Positions 1 through 8,015 of a stretch of DNA of 47,157 nt are shown in pieces. A program made the position numbers and the translations under genes. Every line of letters starts with the position of its first letter. Position 1 is the stretch's first letter. The notes below the pieces were generated by a model. That model had not been told where the DNA came from. It saw only the letters and a list, made by a program, of their open reading frames with translations, and did not search any database. The stretch lies in assembly GCA_023667045.1 (NCBI GenBank), contig JAMPAU010000001.1:777919-825075 (forward strand), written 5' to 3'. Source of the DNA: Ruminococcus flavefaciens. GTDB taxonomy: Bacteria; Bacillota; Clostridia; Oscillospirales; Ruminococcaceae.

Positions 1-2
1 TT

Positions 3-140
3 ACCTACAACGGCGACAAAAAATCATTTGAGGTGTTTATGGAGTCCATGATTCTAGACTACTTGAATTCATGTAATATAGCCAAATCTGCACCTCCCAA
101 ATTTGTTGGTAAGGTAGAAAAAATTACGAAGTCAGTGTGA
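3..140 (+). CDS. C-terminal end of an unidentified protein (5' truncated by window edge)
   Basis: An open frame enters from the window edge and ends at a TGA at 138-140, giving 45 residues that finish in VGKVEKITKSV. I do not recognise the family. It ends 92 bases before the serine recombinase pseudogene and on the same strand, so it is probably another gene of the same mobile element. The fragment is short and has no motif, so it could be a chance frame. Confidence 0.35.
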   Translation, partial: TYNGDKKSFEVFMESMILDYLNSCNIAKSAPPKFVGKVEKITKSV

Positions 141-174
141 TTGCTGGACTTTCAGAAACGGTTGTGATATGGTT

Positions 175-202
175 GTCGTAGCATCAGACAAGGTGCTGCG
201 AC
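175..202 (+). promoter_or_regulatory. Hairpin in the recombinase leader
   Basis: GTCGTAGCA (175-183) and TGCTGCGAC (194-202) can pair along 9 bp as RNA, with one U-G pair, around a 10-base loop. It lies about 20 bases before the ribosome binding site of the recombinase. It has no T-run, so it is not a terminator. It may be a recombination half-site or a translational control hairpin. Confidence 0.4.
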
Positions 203-232
203 TGCCAGCTACACAAATTTAAAGGAGGGTAT

Positions 233-1808
233 ATGATGAGAGCGTGGTTGTACTACAGACTTTCCCGTGACGAAGATGAGGAAATGAACAGCTTACAGAA
301 TCAGCGACAAATACTTGTTGACTACGCTGAACAAAACGGTTACGAAATCGTTGGCGAGAGTTTTGATGACAATGTTTCGGGAATGACGTTCAACAGAAAG
401 GGTTTAGGCGAACTTGAAAACGCTGTTGATGAGGGTAAAATAGATGTTGTTTTGGTCAAGGGGTTAAGCAGACTGGGACGTCACAGAACACAGACAGAAC
501 TGTTCATAGACCACTTGCGACAGAACAACGTCAAAGTATATTCCGTCACCGAGGGCATTGATTCAACTAACGAAAACGATGATCTTATGATTGGATTCAA
601 GCAAATTTTCAACGATTTCTATGCTAAAGACATAAGTAAAAAGGTTCGCACAGGCATACGACAAAAGCAAAAATTAGGACTTGTAGTTAATCTGCCGATG
701 GGTTATTTCAAGGACAGAAACACTGGAGAGATTCTAATTGATGAGGTAGCTGCCGACATTGTGCGTGAAATATTTCAAAAATACATTTATGGATACGGAC
801 TTACAACGATTGCACGAAACCTTAATAAACGTGGAATCAAGTCTCCAGAATATTTTTCACATAGAAAAATCAGTTCTCAAAGAACTGAACTGTGCAAGAA
901 ATTTTTATTGGTTCAAACTTCTGTAAAGCGAATACTGAAAAATGAAATTTACACAGGAACGCTTGTAATCATAAAACAATAACCAGTAAAATTTATAAAA
1001 CAAAGAGCGTTGTTCCTAAATCAGAACAGTACAAACACGAAGAATTTCTCCCTGCAATCATTGATAAGCAAACTTATGAACAGGCGCAGAAATTACTTGA
1101 AAGTCGTAAAAAATCAAATGTCAGAGCAAGCAATGGAAGAGCGATTCATCGTTACTGCGGATTAATCAAGTGTGCCGAATGCGGAGCGATATTGATTGCC
1201 AAACGTAGACAGTGGCGAGATACTGAATGGGTAGAATACACCTGTAACAGCCATCATCGCTACGGAAAACAATACTGTACTCCACACAGGATTCACGAAT
1301 CGCAGCTTGATAAATTAATTTATGATGAAGTAAAAACGCTGAAGACAAGAATCGTTGCTGAGAGCGAAAAGTATGATAAGATCGTCAAGGACTGGCCCAG
1401 GCAGAAGCCTGTGTATGAACAGAAAATCAAGCAGTACAAAGAAAAAATTTCAGCATTGCAGAATCAGATTGAAGAAATTATAATGGAACGTATTGCAGAC
1501 AGAGAACATGCTTCTGTTTACAATAGATTGCTAAGCGTGAGGAGGAAATCGACAACTTGCAGAATAAAATTGAAGAAAGTAGACAATTTGATGAGGTAAG
1601 CCGACAGAAACGCGACAATCTGAAAAGTACAGCTGATTTGCTTGAAGAAATCATGTCGGAATGTAAAATCAGCGATGCAAATTTGAGAATACTCGTCAAA
1701 CAGATTTATGTGCATCAGAATGAGGACAAAAGCCTTGATGTGAGGTTTGAATTTAATGGAGATTTTGAGGAGAGTTCAGTAGTTTATACAAATGAGAAAT
1801 CGGCGTGA
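233..1808 (+). pseudogene. Large serine recombinase, broken by two frameshifts
   Basis: This gene encoded a site-specific serine recombinase of the type that moves integrative elements and transposons. The N-terminal resolvase domain (YYRLSRDEDEE near residue 7, catalytic Ser in that motif; LVKGLSRLGRH near residue 75) and the recombinase domain (PMGYFKDRNTGEI; RILKNEIYTGTL) read in one frame to 982. The frame then moves back one base: with one A restored near 967-968 it continues as VNHKTITSKIY. The zinc-ribbon part (CGLIKCAECGAILI, then CNSHHRYGKQYC) and a coiled coil follow. A second one-base loss near 1531-1536 shifts to the final frame, which ends at 1808. Both breaks fit single-base deletions, so the intact protein had about 525 residues. 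The start is ATG 233 or 236, after AAAGGAGGG. The recombinase should be inactive, so its element is probably stranded. Sequencing error is the main alternative, but two independent breaks make it less likely. Confidence 0.85.
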
Positions 1809-1828
1809 ACAGCTAAAAAATAATATTA

Positions 1829-1854
1829 AAAAGTCCCGAAAAATCGGGTCTTTT
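1829..1854 (+). terminator. Intrinsic terminator after the recombinase
   Basis: The arms AAAGTCCCGA and TCGGGTCTTTT pair around an AAAA loop and run into T-rich sequence, 20 bases after the recombinase stop codon. Confidence 0.75.
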
Positions 1855-1871
1855 ATCATTGTGTTAGGTCA

Positions 1872-1886
1872 TCACACTGATAGCGG
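1872..1886 (+). repeat. 15-bp inverted repeat, left copy
   Basis: TCACACTGATAGCGG occurs here and its exact reverse complement occurs at about 7796-7810. The pair encloses the IS and the two Gabija genes. Each copy also lies a few bases from a similar intrinsic terminator. It may mark element ends, or it may be part of a repeated terminator cassette. Confidence 0.55.
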
Positions 1887-1893
1887 AATATAC

Positions 1894-1946
1894 TTTTCTC
1901 ACAGTTTCGCTTTGCTATTGTATTTAAACCGAAAGCTGTGAGAAAA
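1894..1946. repeat. Long imperfect hairpin
   Basis: TTTTCTCACAG (1894-1904) pairs perfectly with CTGTGAGAAAA (1936-1946). The stem extends inwards through TTTCG/CGAAA with one bulged base, giving about 16 bp around a 20-base loop. It sits between the recombinase and the IS and has no T-run. It may be a recombinase or transposase binding site, or the end of a lost element. Confidence 0.45.
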
Positions 1947-1985
1947 TGAGAGCTTGCATCAAGTTTATCAATCCTTGCTAACTCG

Positions 1986-1996
1986 GTTATCTAGCT
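1986..1996 (+). repeat. Target-site duplication of the IS, left copy
   Basis: GTTATCTAGCT is repeated directly at 2877-2887, immediately outside the other end of the insertion sequence. The 11-bp copies are identical, so the insertion has not been scrambled since. Confidence 0.7.
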
Positions 1997-2876
1997 TAGT
2001 GTAAAATAATAGTAGGCAGTATAAAAAAGGGGAGTGTAGCAAAAAAGGAGAGATCAGGTGTAAATTGGACAATAAGGCAGCATATGCACGCTTTGAACCG
2101 GCAGGAGATTTCGGGAAACATATGGAAAATGTGACGGCGTCCGTTTACAATACTGACGAAATTGAACTTCGTGTCCAAAAAGGAGACGTAGCGCAGTGGA
2201 TACAGAAAAACGATAGCTGCAACTGTATTTGCGTACTTGATGAATTTCATAGAAACAAAAAAATTACGGAATGCGTTAGCAATAAAGAAATCGCCGAAAA
2301 TTTGCGTGAGTTACTTTTGCAGAATCGGTTTGATGAACTTTTGGATTGTATTGAGGCTTACATAAATTCAACTGAGGATGAGCGTGAAAAGGTAAAATCA
2401 CAGGAGCTTTTCAGCTATTATTTGGAGAACAAGGAGACTCTTGCGGGATATTATGACAGAGGTATTGAGATTCCTCTTACAAAAATACCAGGCATAATCC
2501 ACCACGTTAATCTGGGTAGCATGGAAGGCAATGTTTTTACCATTATCGGCAACAGAATGAAAGGCAGACGTGCATGTTGGAGCGTGAATGGCGGCAATAA
2601 CCTTGCGGCTCTGTTGTGCAGGCACTATTCTACAGCAATTCCAACTTCTTTCGAAACATCTGTTATCGATACTGTTGCAGTCCCTCCCCTATCTGCTTCA
2701 AAGGCTCCGAAGTACGACGGTAAAGGCTATGAGTTCTATGGAAACGTTACCATTCCAAATGCTCCCTTTTTCATAAAAGTTATTTTTGCTTCCAAGCCCT
2801 TATCTGATTTAAAATTCTGATTTTGTACATTTTTCATTATTTTGTGATCTCCTGCCTACTTTTACTTGACACATAC
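1997..2876 (+). mobile_element. Internally deleted ISLre2-type insertion sequence (880 bp)
   Basis: The ends are imperfect terminal inverted repeats: 1999-2019 matches the reverse complement of 2852-2872 at 18 of 21 positions and both finish in GTAGGCAG. An 11-bp direct repeat lies outside both ends. The only coding content is the C-terminal half of a UPF0236 (ISLre2) transposase. Family members are about 1.5 kb, so roughly 600 bp including the 5' half of the gene is missing. The copy can at best be moved in trans. Confidence 0.72.
2065..2820 (+). pseudogene. ISLre2-family (UPF0236) transposase, N-terminal half deleted
   Basis: The protein matches the C-terminal half of UPF0236/ISLre2 transposases. 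A segment like GDVAQWIQ is followed by VLDEFHRNKKI, and later comes the hallmark GSMEGNVFTIIGNRMKGR with WSVNGGNNLAALL. Full-length members have about 450-480 residues; only about 250 are left. The frame stays open upstream of the TTG at 2065 almost to the left inverted repeat (through KKGECSKKGEIRC), so the apparent start is an artefact of an in-frame internal deletion. The protein should not transpose the element itself. Confidence 0.75.
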
Positions 2877-2887
2877 GTTATCTAGCT
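2877..2887 (+). repeat. Target-site duplication of the IS, right copy
   Basis: This is the second GTTATCTAGCT. It lies 6 bases upstream of the -35 box of the Gabija operon. Confidence 0.7.
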
Positions 2888-2892
2888 ATAGG

Positions 2893-2921
2893 TTGATATT
2901 TTATCAGTTATATGGTATAAT
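2893..2921 (+). promoter_or_regulatory. Promoter of the Gabija-like operon
   Basis: TTGATA (2893-2898) and TATAAT (2916-2921) are 17 bases apart. The -10 box is 37 bases before the gajA start codon. The promoter lies just outside the right end of the IS, so the IS may have replaced the natural upstream sequence. Confidence 0.65.
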
Positions 2922-2958
2922 TATGTAGAAGCTTATTACGTCTTAAATGGAGGTACAT

Positions 2959-5154
2959 ATGAAGATAAATTCTATAAATATTCAAAATTTTAGAAAGCTG
3001 CTAAAATGCCATATAGACTTTAGTGAAAAGACTACGCTATTTGTTGGTGCTAATAATAGCGGTAAGACATCTGCTATGGATGCGCTTGGAAAATTCCTCG
3101 CTGATTGCAATTTTACATTTAACGATATTACTATTTCTAAACGTGTAGATATTAACAAGATTGGCGACGAATGGAGCCGGGAAAACTGCAATGAGCCTAC
3201 AGATTTAATAAAGTGGGAACCGCTGGTTCCCAAAATGGATATTTGGCTAGATGTGTCTAATAGTGAGATTCATTATGTAGCTGGAATAATTCCAACTCTG
3301 AAGTGGTGCGGCGGAAAGTTGGGCGTCCGCCTATCTTTCTTTCCCAAGAATATCTCTAAGTTATTTGCAGCGTACAGGGATGTCTATTTTGCAGCGCGTA
3401 GCACGGAAAAGGCAAAAGAAAACGTAAACGTTAACCTATATCCTAAGGATCTATGCGAGTTTCTTGAACGCAATTTAAATACATATTTTTCAATAAAGGC
3501 GTTCATCCTTGATCCTGCAAAATTTAATGAGGATACTCCACAGCCTACACCTTTCGATATGGAGTGCTTTACGGATAATCCACTGAAAGATATCATTAAA
3601 GTGGATATGATTGACGCTCAGCGGGGCTTCACAGATCCGGATAGCCCAGATGATGGCGAGCGAGCTAAAAGGCAATTATCGGATCAGATGCGTAGTTATT
3701 ATGATAAACACCTCGATCCGGAAAAATCTCCATCGCCTGAAGACTTAGGTATACTGGAAGCTGCCGAAGAAGCTAAAAAGACTTTTAACGAAAATCTTGC
3801 AGTTAAATTTGCTCCTGCAATCCATGAGTTGGAAAGTCTTGGATATCCAGGAGTAGCTGATCCTAAGCTTACAATTGTTACAAAAATGACTACAGGCGAG
3901 GCACTAAAACATGATTCCGCTGTGCAGTACGCGCTCAGTAAAAACGACGATACACTAAAACTGCCAGAAAAATATAATGGATTGGGGTATCAAAATCTAA
4001 TCTCTATGGTCTTCGATCTCATGCGTTTCAGGGATGACTGGATGCGCGAGGGAAAAGCTAAGCGAGAGAAGGTGAGTGATAATCCAGTAATCGAGCCACT
4101 ACATTTAGTTCTGGTTGAAGAACCGGAGGCACATCTTCACGTGCAAGTACAGCAGGTGTTTATTCGCAAAGCATATGACGTATTGACTAATCATCCCTTC
4201 ATCAGAGAGAACAAGCATTTTGATACCCAATTAGTGATTAGCACTCACTCAAGCCATATTGCCCGAGAAACCAATTTTGCTAATTTGCGCTATTTCAAAC
4301 GACTATCAGAGGGGACGGAAGAGAATATTGCGACCTCGAAAGTAATCAACCTTTCCGAGGTATTTGGCAAAGGCGATGAAACTGATAAATTTGTTACACG
4401 TTACTTGCAGACAACTCATTGCGATTTGTTTTTTGCTGATGCCGCTATTCTTGTGGAAGGGGCGGCGGAAAACATGTTATTGCCACATTTTATTCGGAAC
4501 AAATATCCAAAACTGTATCAAAGATATATATCAATCTTGAGTATAAATGGACGACATTCACATCGTCTTAATCCGTTGATTAAGAAACTATGCTTGCCAA
4601 CACTCGTTATTGCAGACCTAGATACCGCAGAAAAAGAGGGACATCATAAGGCTGCTTGTCCGGAGCGTGGCAAAGACCTTATTAGTGGTAACTATACTAT
4701 TACGGGTTGGCTTATAAAAGAAAAAGATTTAGACAAGCTACTATCTGTTCCAGCTACTAAGAAAGAAATCTCTGAAAAAGGTATATGCGAATATTCTATC
4801 CGTATTGCATATCAGACGCCAGTAGTGATTAATTATAACGATGCCGACAAAGAAGCTCTCGCAAGTACATTTGAAGATTGTCTTGTCTATACAAATTTTC
4901 AACTTTTTAGGGATATGTCTATTGACGATGCAGGGAGTTTAGTAAAAAAAGTGAGTGACAAGATCAAGAGTGCAGGTTCTTTTGACGAATTCCATAAGGA
5001 TGTATATGATCTACTACGGAATGGAAAATCTGATCAGAAAGCTGAGTTTGCATTGGATCTAATATATGCATTTGACCCTAGTGAGCTTAAAATTCCAGAA
5101 TATATCGCTGAGGGATTAGAGTGGCTGCAATCTTATTTAAGGCTAGAGGAGTGA
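2959..5154 (+). CDS. gajA: GajA-like OLD-family ATPase/TOPRIM nuclease
   Basis: This is a class 2 OLD-family protein, the nuclease half of Gabija-type anti-phage systems, in which a TOPRIM domain nicks DNA under control of an ABC-type ATPase. The 731-residue product has Walker A GANNSGKT at residues 30-37, an ABC signature-like YNGLGYQNLI, Walker B LVLVEEPEAHLH, and an H-loop in LVISTHSSHIARE. A C-terminal TOPRIM domain follows, with AILVEGAAENMLLP (catalytic Glu) and LVIADLDT (Asp-x-Asp). ATG 2959 is chosen because the upstream in-frame ATG at 2947 lies inside the GGAGG ribosome binding site. The gajB partner starts 4 bases after the stop codon. The protein is longer than the roughly 580 residues of the described GajA, so it is a divergent member. 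Confidence 0.85.
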   Translation: MKINSINIQNFRKLLKCHIDFSEKTTLFVGANNSGKTSAMDALGKFLADCNFTFNDITISKRVDINKIGDEWSRENCNEPTDLIKWEPLVPKMDIWLDVSNSEIHYVAGIIPTLKWCGGKLGVRLSFFPKNISKLFAAYRDVYFAARSTEKAKENVNVNLYPKDLCEFLERNLNTYFSIKAFILDPAKFNEDTPQPTPFDMECFTDNPLKDIIKVDMIDAQRGFTDPDSPDDGERAKRQLSDQMRSYYDKHLDPEKSPSPEDLGILEAAEEAKKTFNENLAVKFAPAIHELESLGYPGVADPKLTIVTKMTTGEALKHDSAVQYALSKNDDTLKLPEKYNGLGYQNLISMVFDLMRFRDDWMREGKAKREKVSDNPVIEPLHLVLVEEPEAHLHVQVQQVFIRKAYDVLTNHPFIRENKHFDTQLVISTHSSHIARETNFANLRYFKRLSEGTEENIATSKVINLSEVFGKGDETDKFVTRYLQTTHCDLFFADAAILVEGAAENMLLPHFIRNKYPKLYQRYISILSINGRHSHRLNPLIKKLCLPTLVIADLDTAEKEGHHKAACPERGKDLISGNYTITGWLIKEKDLDKLLSVPATKKEISEKGICEYSIRIAYQTPVVINYNDADKEALASTFEDCLVYTNFQLFRDMSIDDAGSLVKKVSDKIKSAGSFDEFHKDVYDLLRNGKSDQKAEFALDLIYAFDPSELKIPEYIAEGLEWLQSYLRLEE

Positions 5155-5158
5155 AATA

Positions 5159-7021
5159 ATGATAGATTCAACATTAATAGAGAATGACTCTATAAACAAC
5201 CATATTGACGATCACGTTGACCAAGAAATTCAAGAGTGCTTTTCTGTAGAGCATCCAGAATGCTTCTTTGTATTTGCTGGCGCTGGTTCTGGTAAAACAA
5301 GAAGTTTAATCAATGCCCTCACTTTTCTTGATAAAGAGCGTGGCGAAAATCTCGCTATGAATGGTAAGCAAATTGCGGTTATCACCTATACTAATGCAGC
5401 ATGTGACGAGATATCCAGAAGATTGCAGTACAAGCCAATATTTTCAGTTTCTACAATACATAGTTTTTTGTGGGAGTTAATCAAGAGTTATCAAACAGAC
5501 ATTAAAGAATGGGTTAGGCAATCTGTTGAGGCGGAAATAAACGAACTTGAAGAAAAGCAACTTAAGGGTCGTGGCGGTAAGGCGAGTGAAAAAAGGGCTG
5601 AAGATATTATGCGAAAAAAAGAACGCCTTGAGAAAATCGAAACGGTAAAAAAGTTCTCTTATAACCCCAATGGCGACAATGTCGGTTACGATTCGCTGAG
5701 TCATAGTGAAGTTATTAAAATGAGCACTGATTTTATTATGACGGAGCCAACGATGCAGAACATTTTGGTAGCAAAATATCCAATCTTGCTCATTGATGAA
5801 AGCCAGGATACTAAAAAAGAATTAATTGATGCCCTGTTTGACGTATGCGAAAAACATAAGGGCGAATTTATAGTTGGCATGTTCGGCGATACTATGCAAA
5901 GAATTTACAATGACGGAAAAGAAAACCTCGCAGGCTGCATTCCCGATGATTGGGCTAAGCCGACAAAGGTTATGAATCATCGAAGCGCTACGCGTATAGT
6001 TAAGCTGGCAAACGCAATCAGAAGTACGATTGATGAACAGAAGCAAAAAGAGAGATCCGATGCGAATCCGGGAATAGTAAGGCTGTTTATTTCTTCAGCT
6101 GCTGCTGAAAAGGATGACATCGAGGAGAGGATTGCGCAAAGAATGGCAACAGACACTGGGGACGATGGTTGGAAAGATAAAACTGCATATAAAAGCTTAA
6201 TTCTTGAGCATCACATGGCTGCCAGCAGATTTGGCTTTTCTAACTTATATACGCCGTTGAACGAATCTGGGAAGTTTGACACGGCATTGCGCGATGGTTC
6301 AATTGCAGAATTGTCGATTTTGGCGAAAATGGTATTGCCATTAGTTAAAGCATATCAGGAAAAGAATGACTTTGAGGTCGCAAAGATTGTTAGAAAATAC
6401 TCTCCACTATTAGATAAAAAGACGTTTGCCGCCAATATAAAAAGCCAAGCTGAAATGCTGCAAAATGCAGACAACGCCACTGAGTCCCTAATGAAACTTT
6501 GGTCGGATGATAAGGAGCCATCTTGTTTGGATGTTTTAAGATCAGTTCGAGATACAGGCTTATTTGAAGTTAGCAGTCGAGTGGATGACTTATTGACAGA
6601 ACAATATGCGGGCGAGAATCAAAAGATAATTGCGCTAAGAATGGCGTTGTCAGCTTCGTTTAGTGAACTGGAAAGTTATTCTTTATATGTTACGGATAAT
6701 ACGTGTTTTGCAACCCATCAAGGAGTCAAAGGGCTTGAATATCCAAGAGTTATGGTTATTATGGATGATGCACAAGCTCGTGGTTTTCTTTTTAGTTATG
6801 AAAAATTATTTGGTGCTAAAACAGAGTCCGATACTGACTTAAAGAATAAGCGAGAGGGTAAGGATACGAGTATTACGAGAATGGCTCGACTTTTCTATGT
6901 TGCTTGTACGCGAGCTCAGAATAGTTTGGCGGTAGTAGCCTATACGGAAGATGTTGATTCAGTTAAAAACACGGCATTATCAAATAATTGGTTTTCTGAA
7001 GATGAAATTATTATTCTCTAG
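5159..7021 (+). CDS. gajB: GajB-like UvrD/PcrA-type helicase
   Basis: This is a superfamily 1 helicase, the partner of GajA in Gabija defence; in the studied system it forms a complex with GajA. The 620-residue product has Walker A GAGSGKT at residues 41-47, motif Ia with VITYTNAACDEISRR, Walker B LLIDESQDT near residue 210, motif III GDTMQRIYNDG, motif IV MNHRSATRIVKLANAIR, motif V THQGVKGLEYPRVMV near residue 520, and motif VI FYVACTRAQNSL. A Lys/Glu-rich helical insert around residues 120-165 follows motif Ia. The ribosome binding site GAGGAG overlaps the end of gajA, indicating one operon. The protein is longer than the described GajB (about 490 residues), so the pair belongs to a larger-bodied branch. 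Confidence 0.84.
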   Translation: MIDSTLIENDSINNHIDDHVDQEIQECFSVEHPECFFVFAGAGSGKTRSLINALTFLDKERGENLAMNGKQIAVITYTNAACDEISRRLQYKPIFSVSTIHSFLWELIKSYQTDIKEWVRQSVEAEINELEEKQLKGRGGKASEKRAEDIMRKKERLEKIETVKKFSYNPNGDNVGYDSLSHSEVIKMSTDFIMTEPTMQNILVAKYPILLIDESQDTKKELIDALFDVCEKHKGEFIVGMFGDTMQRIYNDGKENLAGCIPDDWAKPTKVMNHRSATRIVKLANAIRSTIDEQKQKERSDANPGIVRLFISSAAAEKDDIEERIAQRMATDTGDDGWKDKTAYKSLILEHHMAASRFGFSNLYTPLNESGKFDTALRDGSIAELSILAKMVLPLVKAYQEKNDFEVAKIVRKYSPLLDKKTFAANIKSQAEMLQNADNATESLMKLWSDDKEPSCLDVLRSVRDTGLFEVSSRVDDLLTEQYAGENQKIIALRMALSASFSELESYSLYVTDNTCFATHQGVKGLEYPRVMVIMDDAQARGFLFSYEKLFGAKTESDTDLKNKREGKDTSITRMARLFYVACTRAQNSLAVVAYTEDVDSVKNTALSNNWFSEDEIIIL

Positions 7022-7314
7022 AGTAATAGAATAAAGCGACACTATGGCTCGCAGAAACATTTTTGAGAATTGCCGATATATCGTGCCCATACTTATTGTT
7101 TGACATTTAAAACGTTTTGAATATTTTCTCGGAGAACTGAGCTTCCGCTTTGCCAATATAAAATCGCAAGTTTTTCCGTGTGCGGAGCTTTGCAGTTCTA
7201 TACTTTTTTCTGCTATACTTCGTCAAAATTCCTTGCAATATGACAGTATTCCTGCGGACTTTTTACTTGTTGGCATAAAAATTATGCTCAAAAATATGCG
7301 CACATTATCTATAA

Positions 7315-7524
7315 ACACCAGCTTTAATCAATAAATACAAATATGACTACTCTGTAATAGTAAGAATATTAAAGCAAAATAGCGTAGATTTGAGCAGTGA
7401 AGCATTAGCAAAAAGACGGAAAGAAGCAACAGATAGGCATTATGGTTACAAAGCGGAGAATATTGTAGCTTTATGTCTAATCGGTAAATCAGTCTCAGCT
7501 ATCAAAAATATAGCCTGCGTTTAG
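7315..7524 (+). pseudogene. Remnant of a small helical protein gene
   Basis: After a TAA at 7312-7314 a frame stays open for 69 codons to TAG at 7522, without an ATG. The predicted peptide is charged and helical (SSEALAKRRKEATDRH, then YKAENIVALCLIGKSVSAI), which looks like a helix-turn-helix type sequence. It is followed at once by a terminator hairpin, as a real gene would be. I cannot name the family. It could be a decayed regulator of the mobile element, or chance. Confidence 0.3.
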
Positions 7525-7545
7525 TGTGTCGCAGGTTAGATTTTT
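7511..7545 (+). terminator. Intrinsic terminator
   Basis: TAGCCTGCG pairs with CGCAGGTTA around a 10-base loop, followed by GATTTTTATT. It overlaps the end of the gene remnant at 7315-7524. Confidence 0.6.
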
Positions 7546-7755
7546 ATTATGTACAATTTCTGAATTACTAACATTGTTATTACATTTATACTAAAAGAAA
7601 AACTGCAAAAGCGAAAAAATAGCTGTCATCAAACCTGTTTATGTTAAAATAGTAACTATCAACGAGCATTATAGATCTATAAAACGGTATGTTTTCTCTC
7701 TGCTCGTTTCTACGAATTTTAGAACGTGATGATAGGATAAAATACTTACATACTG

Positions 7756-7786
7756 AGAAAAGCCCCGAGAAATCGGCGGCTTTTCT
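7756..7786. terminator. Intrinsic terminator, possibly bidirectional
   Basis: GAAAAGCC with CCGA pairs with TCGG and GGCTTTTC around a GAAA-type loop. A-rich and T-rich flanks allow termination on either strand. It resembles the terminator at 1829-1854 and, like it, sits next to a copy of the 15-bp inverted repeat. Confidence 0.6.
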
Positions 7787-7795
7787 TATGCCGCA

Positions 7796-7810
7796 CCGCT
7801 ATCAGTGTGA
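7796..7810 (-). repeat. 15-bp inverted repeat, right copy
   Basis: CCGCTATCAGTGTGA is the exact reverse complement of 1872-1886. It ends 10 bases before the 3' end of the tRNA-Leu gene. Coordinates may be off by one base. Confidence 0.5.
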
Positions 7811-7820
7811 CATCATAATA

Positions 7821-7905
7821 TGGTGCGAGTAACAGGAATCGAACCTGCATGGATCTCTCCGCCAGAACCTAAATCTGGTGCGTCTGCCAGTTCCGCCATA
7901 CTCGC
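7821..7905 (-). tRNA. tRNA-Leu (anticodon UAG)
   Basis: Read on the minus strand, the 85-base gene has a 7-bp acceptor stem (GCGAGTA/TACTCGC), an A discriminator and an encoded CCA end. The anticodon stem is CCAGA/TCTGG with loop TTTAGGT, so the anticodon is UAG and decodes CUA leucine. A long variable arm (CGGAGAGATCC region) fits a type II leucine tRNA. The T loop GGTTCGATTCC is normal. The 3' end faces the accessory region, a common integration site. Confidence 0.93.
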
Positions 7906-7981
7906 ATATTAAATTTTCTGTCTGAATTTTACCTAATGACATCTGCATGAATTAAATACACTGTATTAACGCAGACGAAAT

Positions 7982-8012
7982 CTTGCGTGTCTGCCAGTTT
8001 CACCACACCCGC
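7982..8012 (-). pseudogene. Truncated 5' part of a second leucine tRNA
   Basis: The minus strand reads as the first 31 bases of a leucine tRNA: acceptor 5' strand, then the D-arm with AACTGGCAGACACGC, stopping at the anticodon stem. No 3' half follows; the next 75 bases are unrelated. The sequence just upstream of it (minus strand, TTTAATATGC ending) is nearly identical to that upstream of the intact tRNA-Leu, so the two probably arose as tandem genes or by element insertion and loss. Confidence 0.7.
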
Positions 8013-8015
8013 ATA

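Larger units (their letters stand above)
7022..7820. other. 800-bp mostly non-coding tail of the defence island
   Basis: This is AT-rich sequence with no intact gene. It holds a stop-free stretch at 7315-7524 that looks like a gene remnant, two terminator hairpins (7511-7545 and 7756-7786), and the right copy of the 15-bp inverted repeat. A long-range inverted pair ACGAGCA/TGCTCGT lies near 7660-7710. No promoter here clearly serves a gene. Confidence 0.5.
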
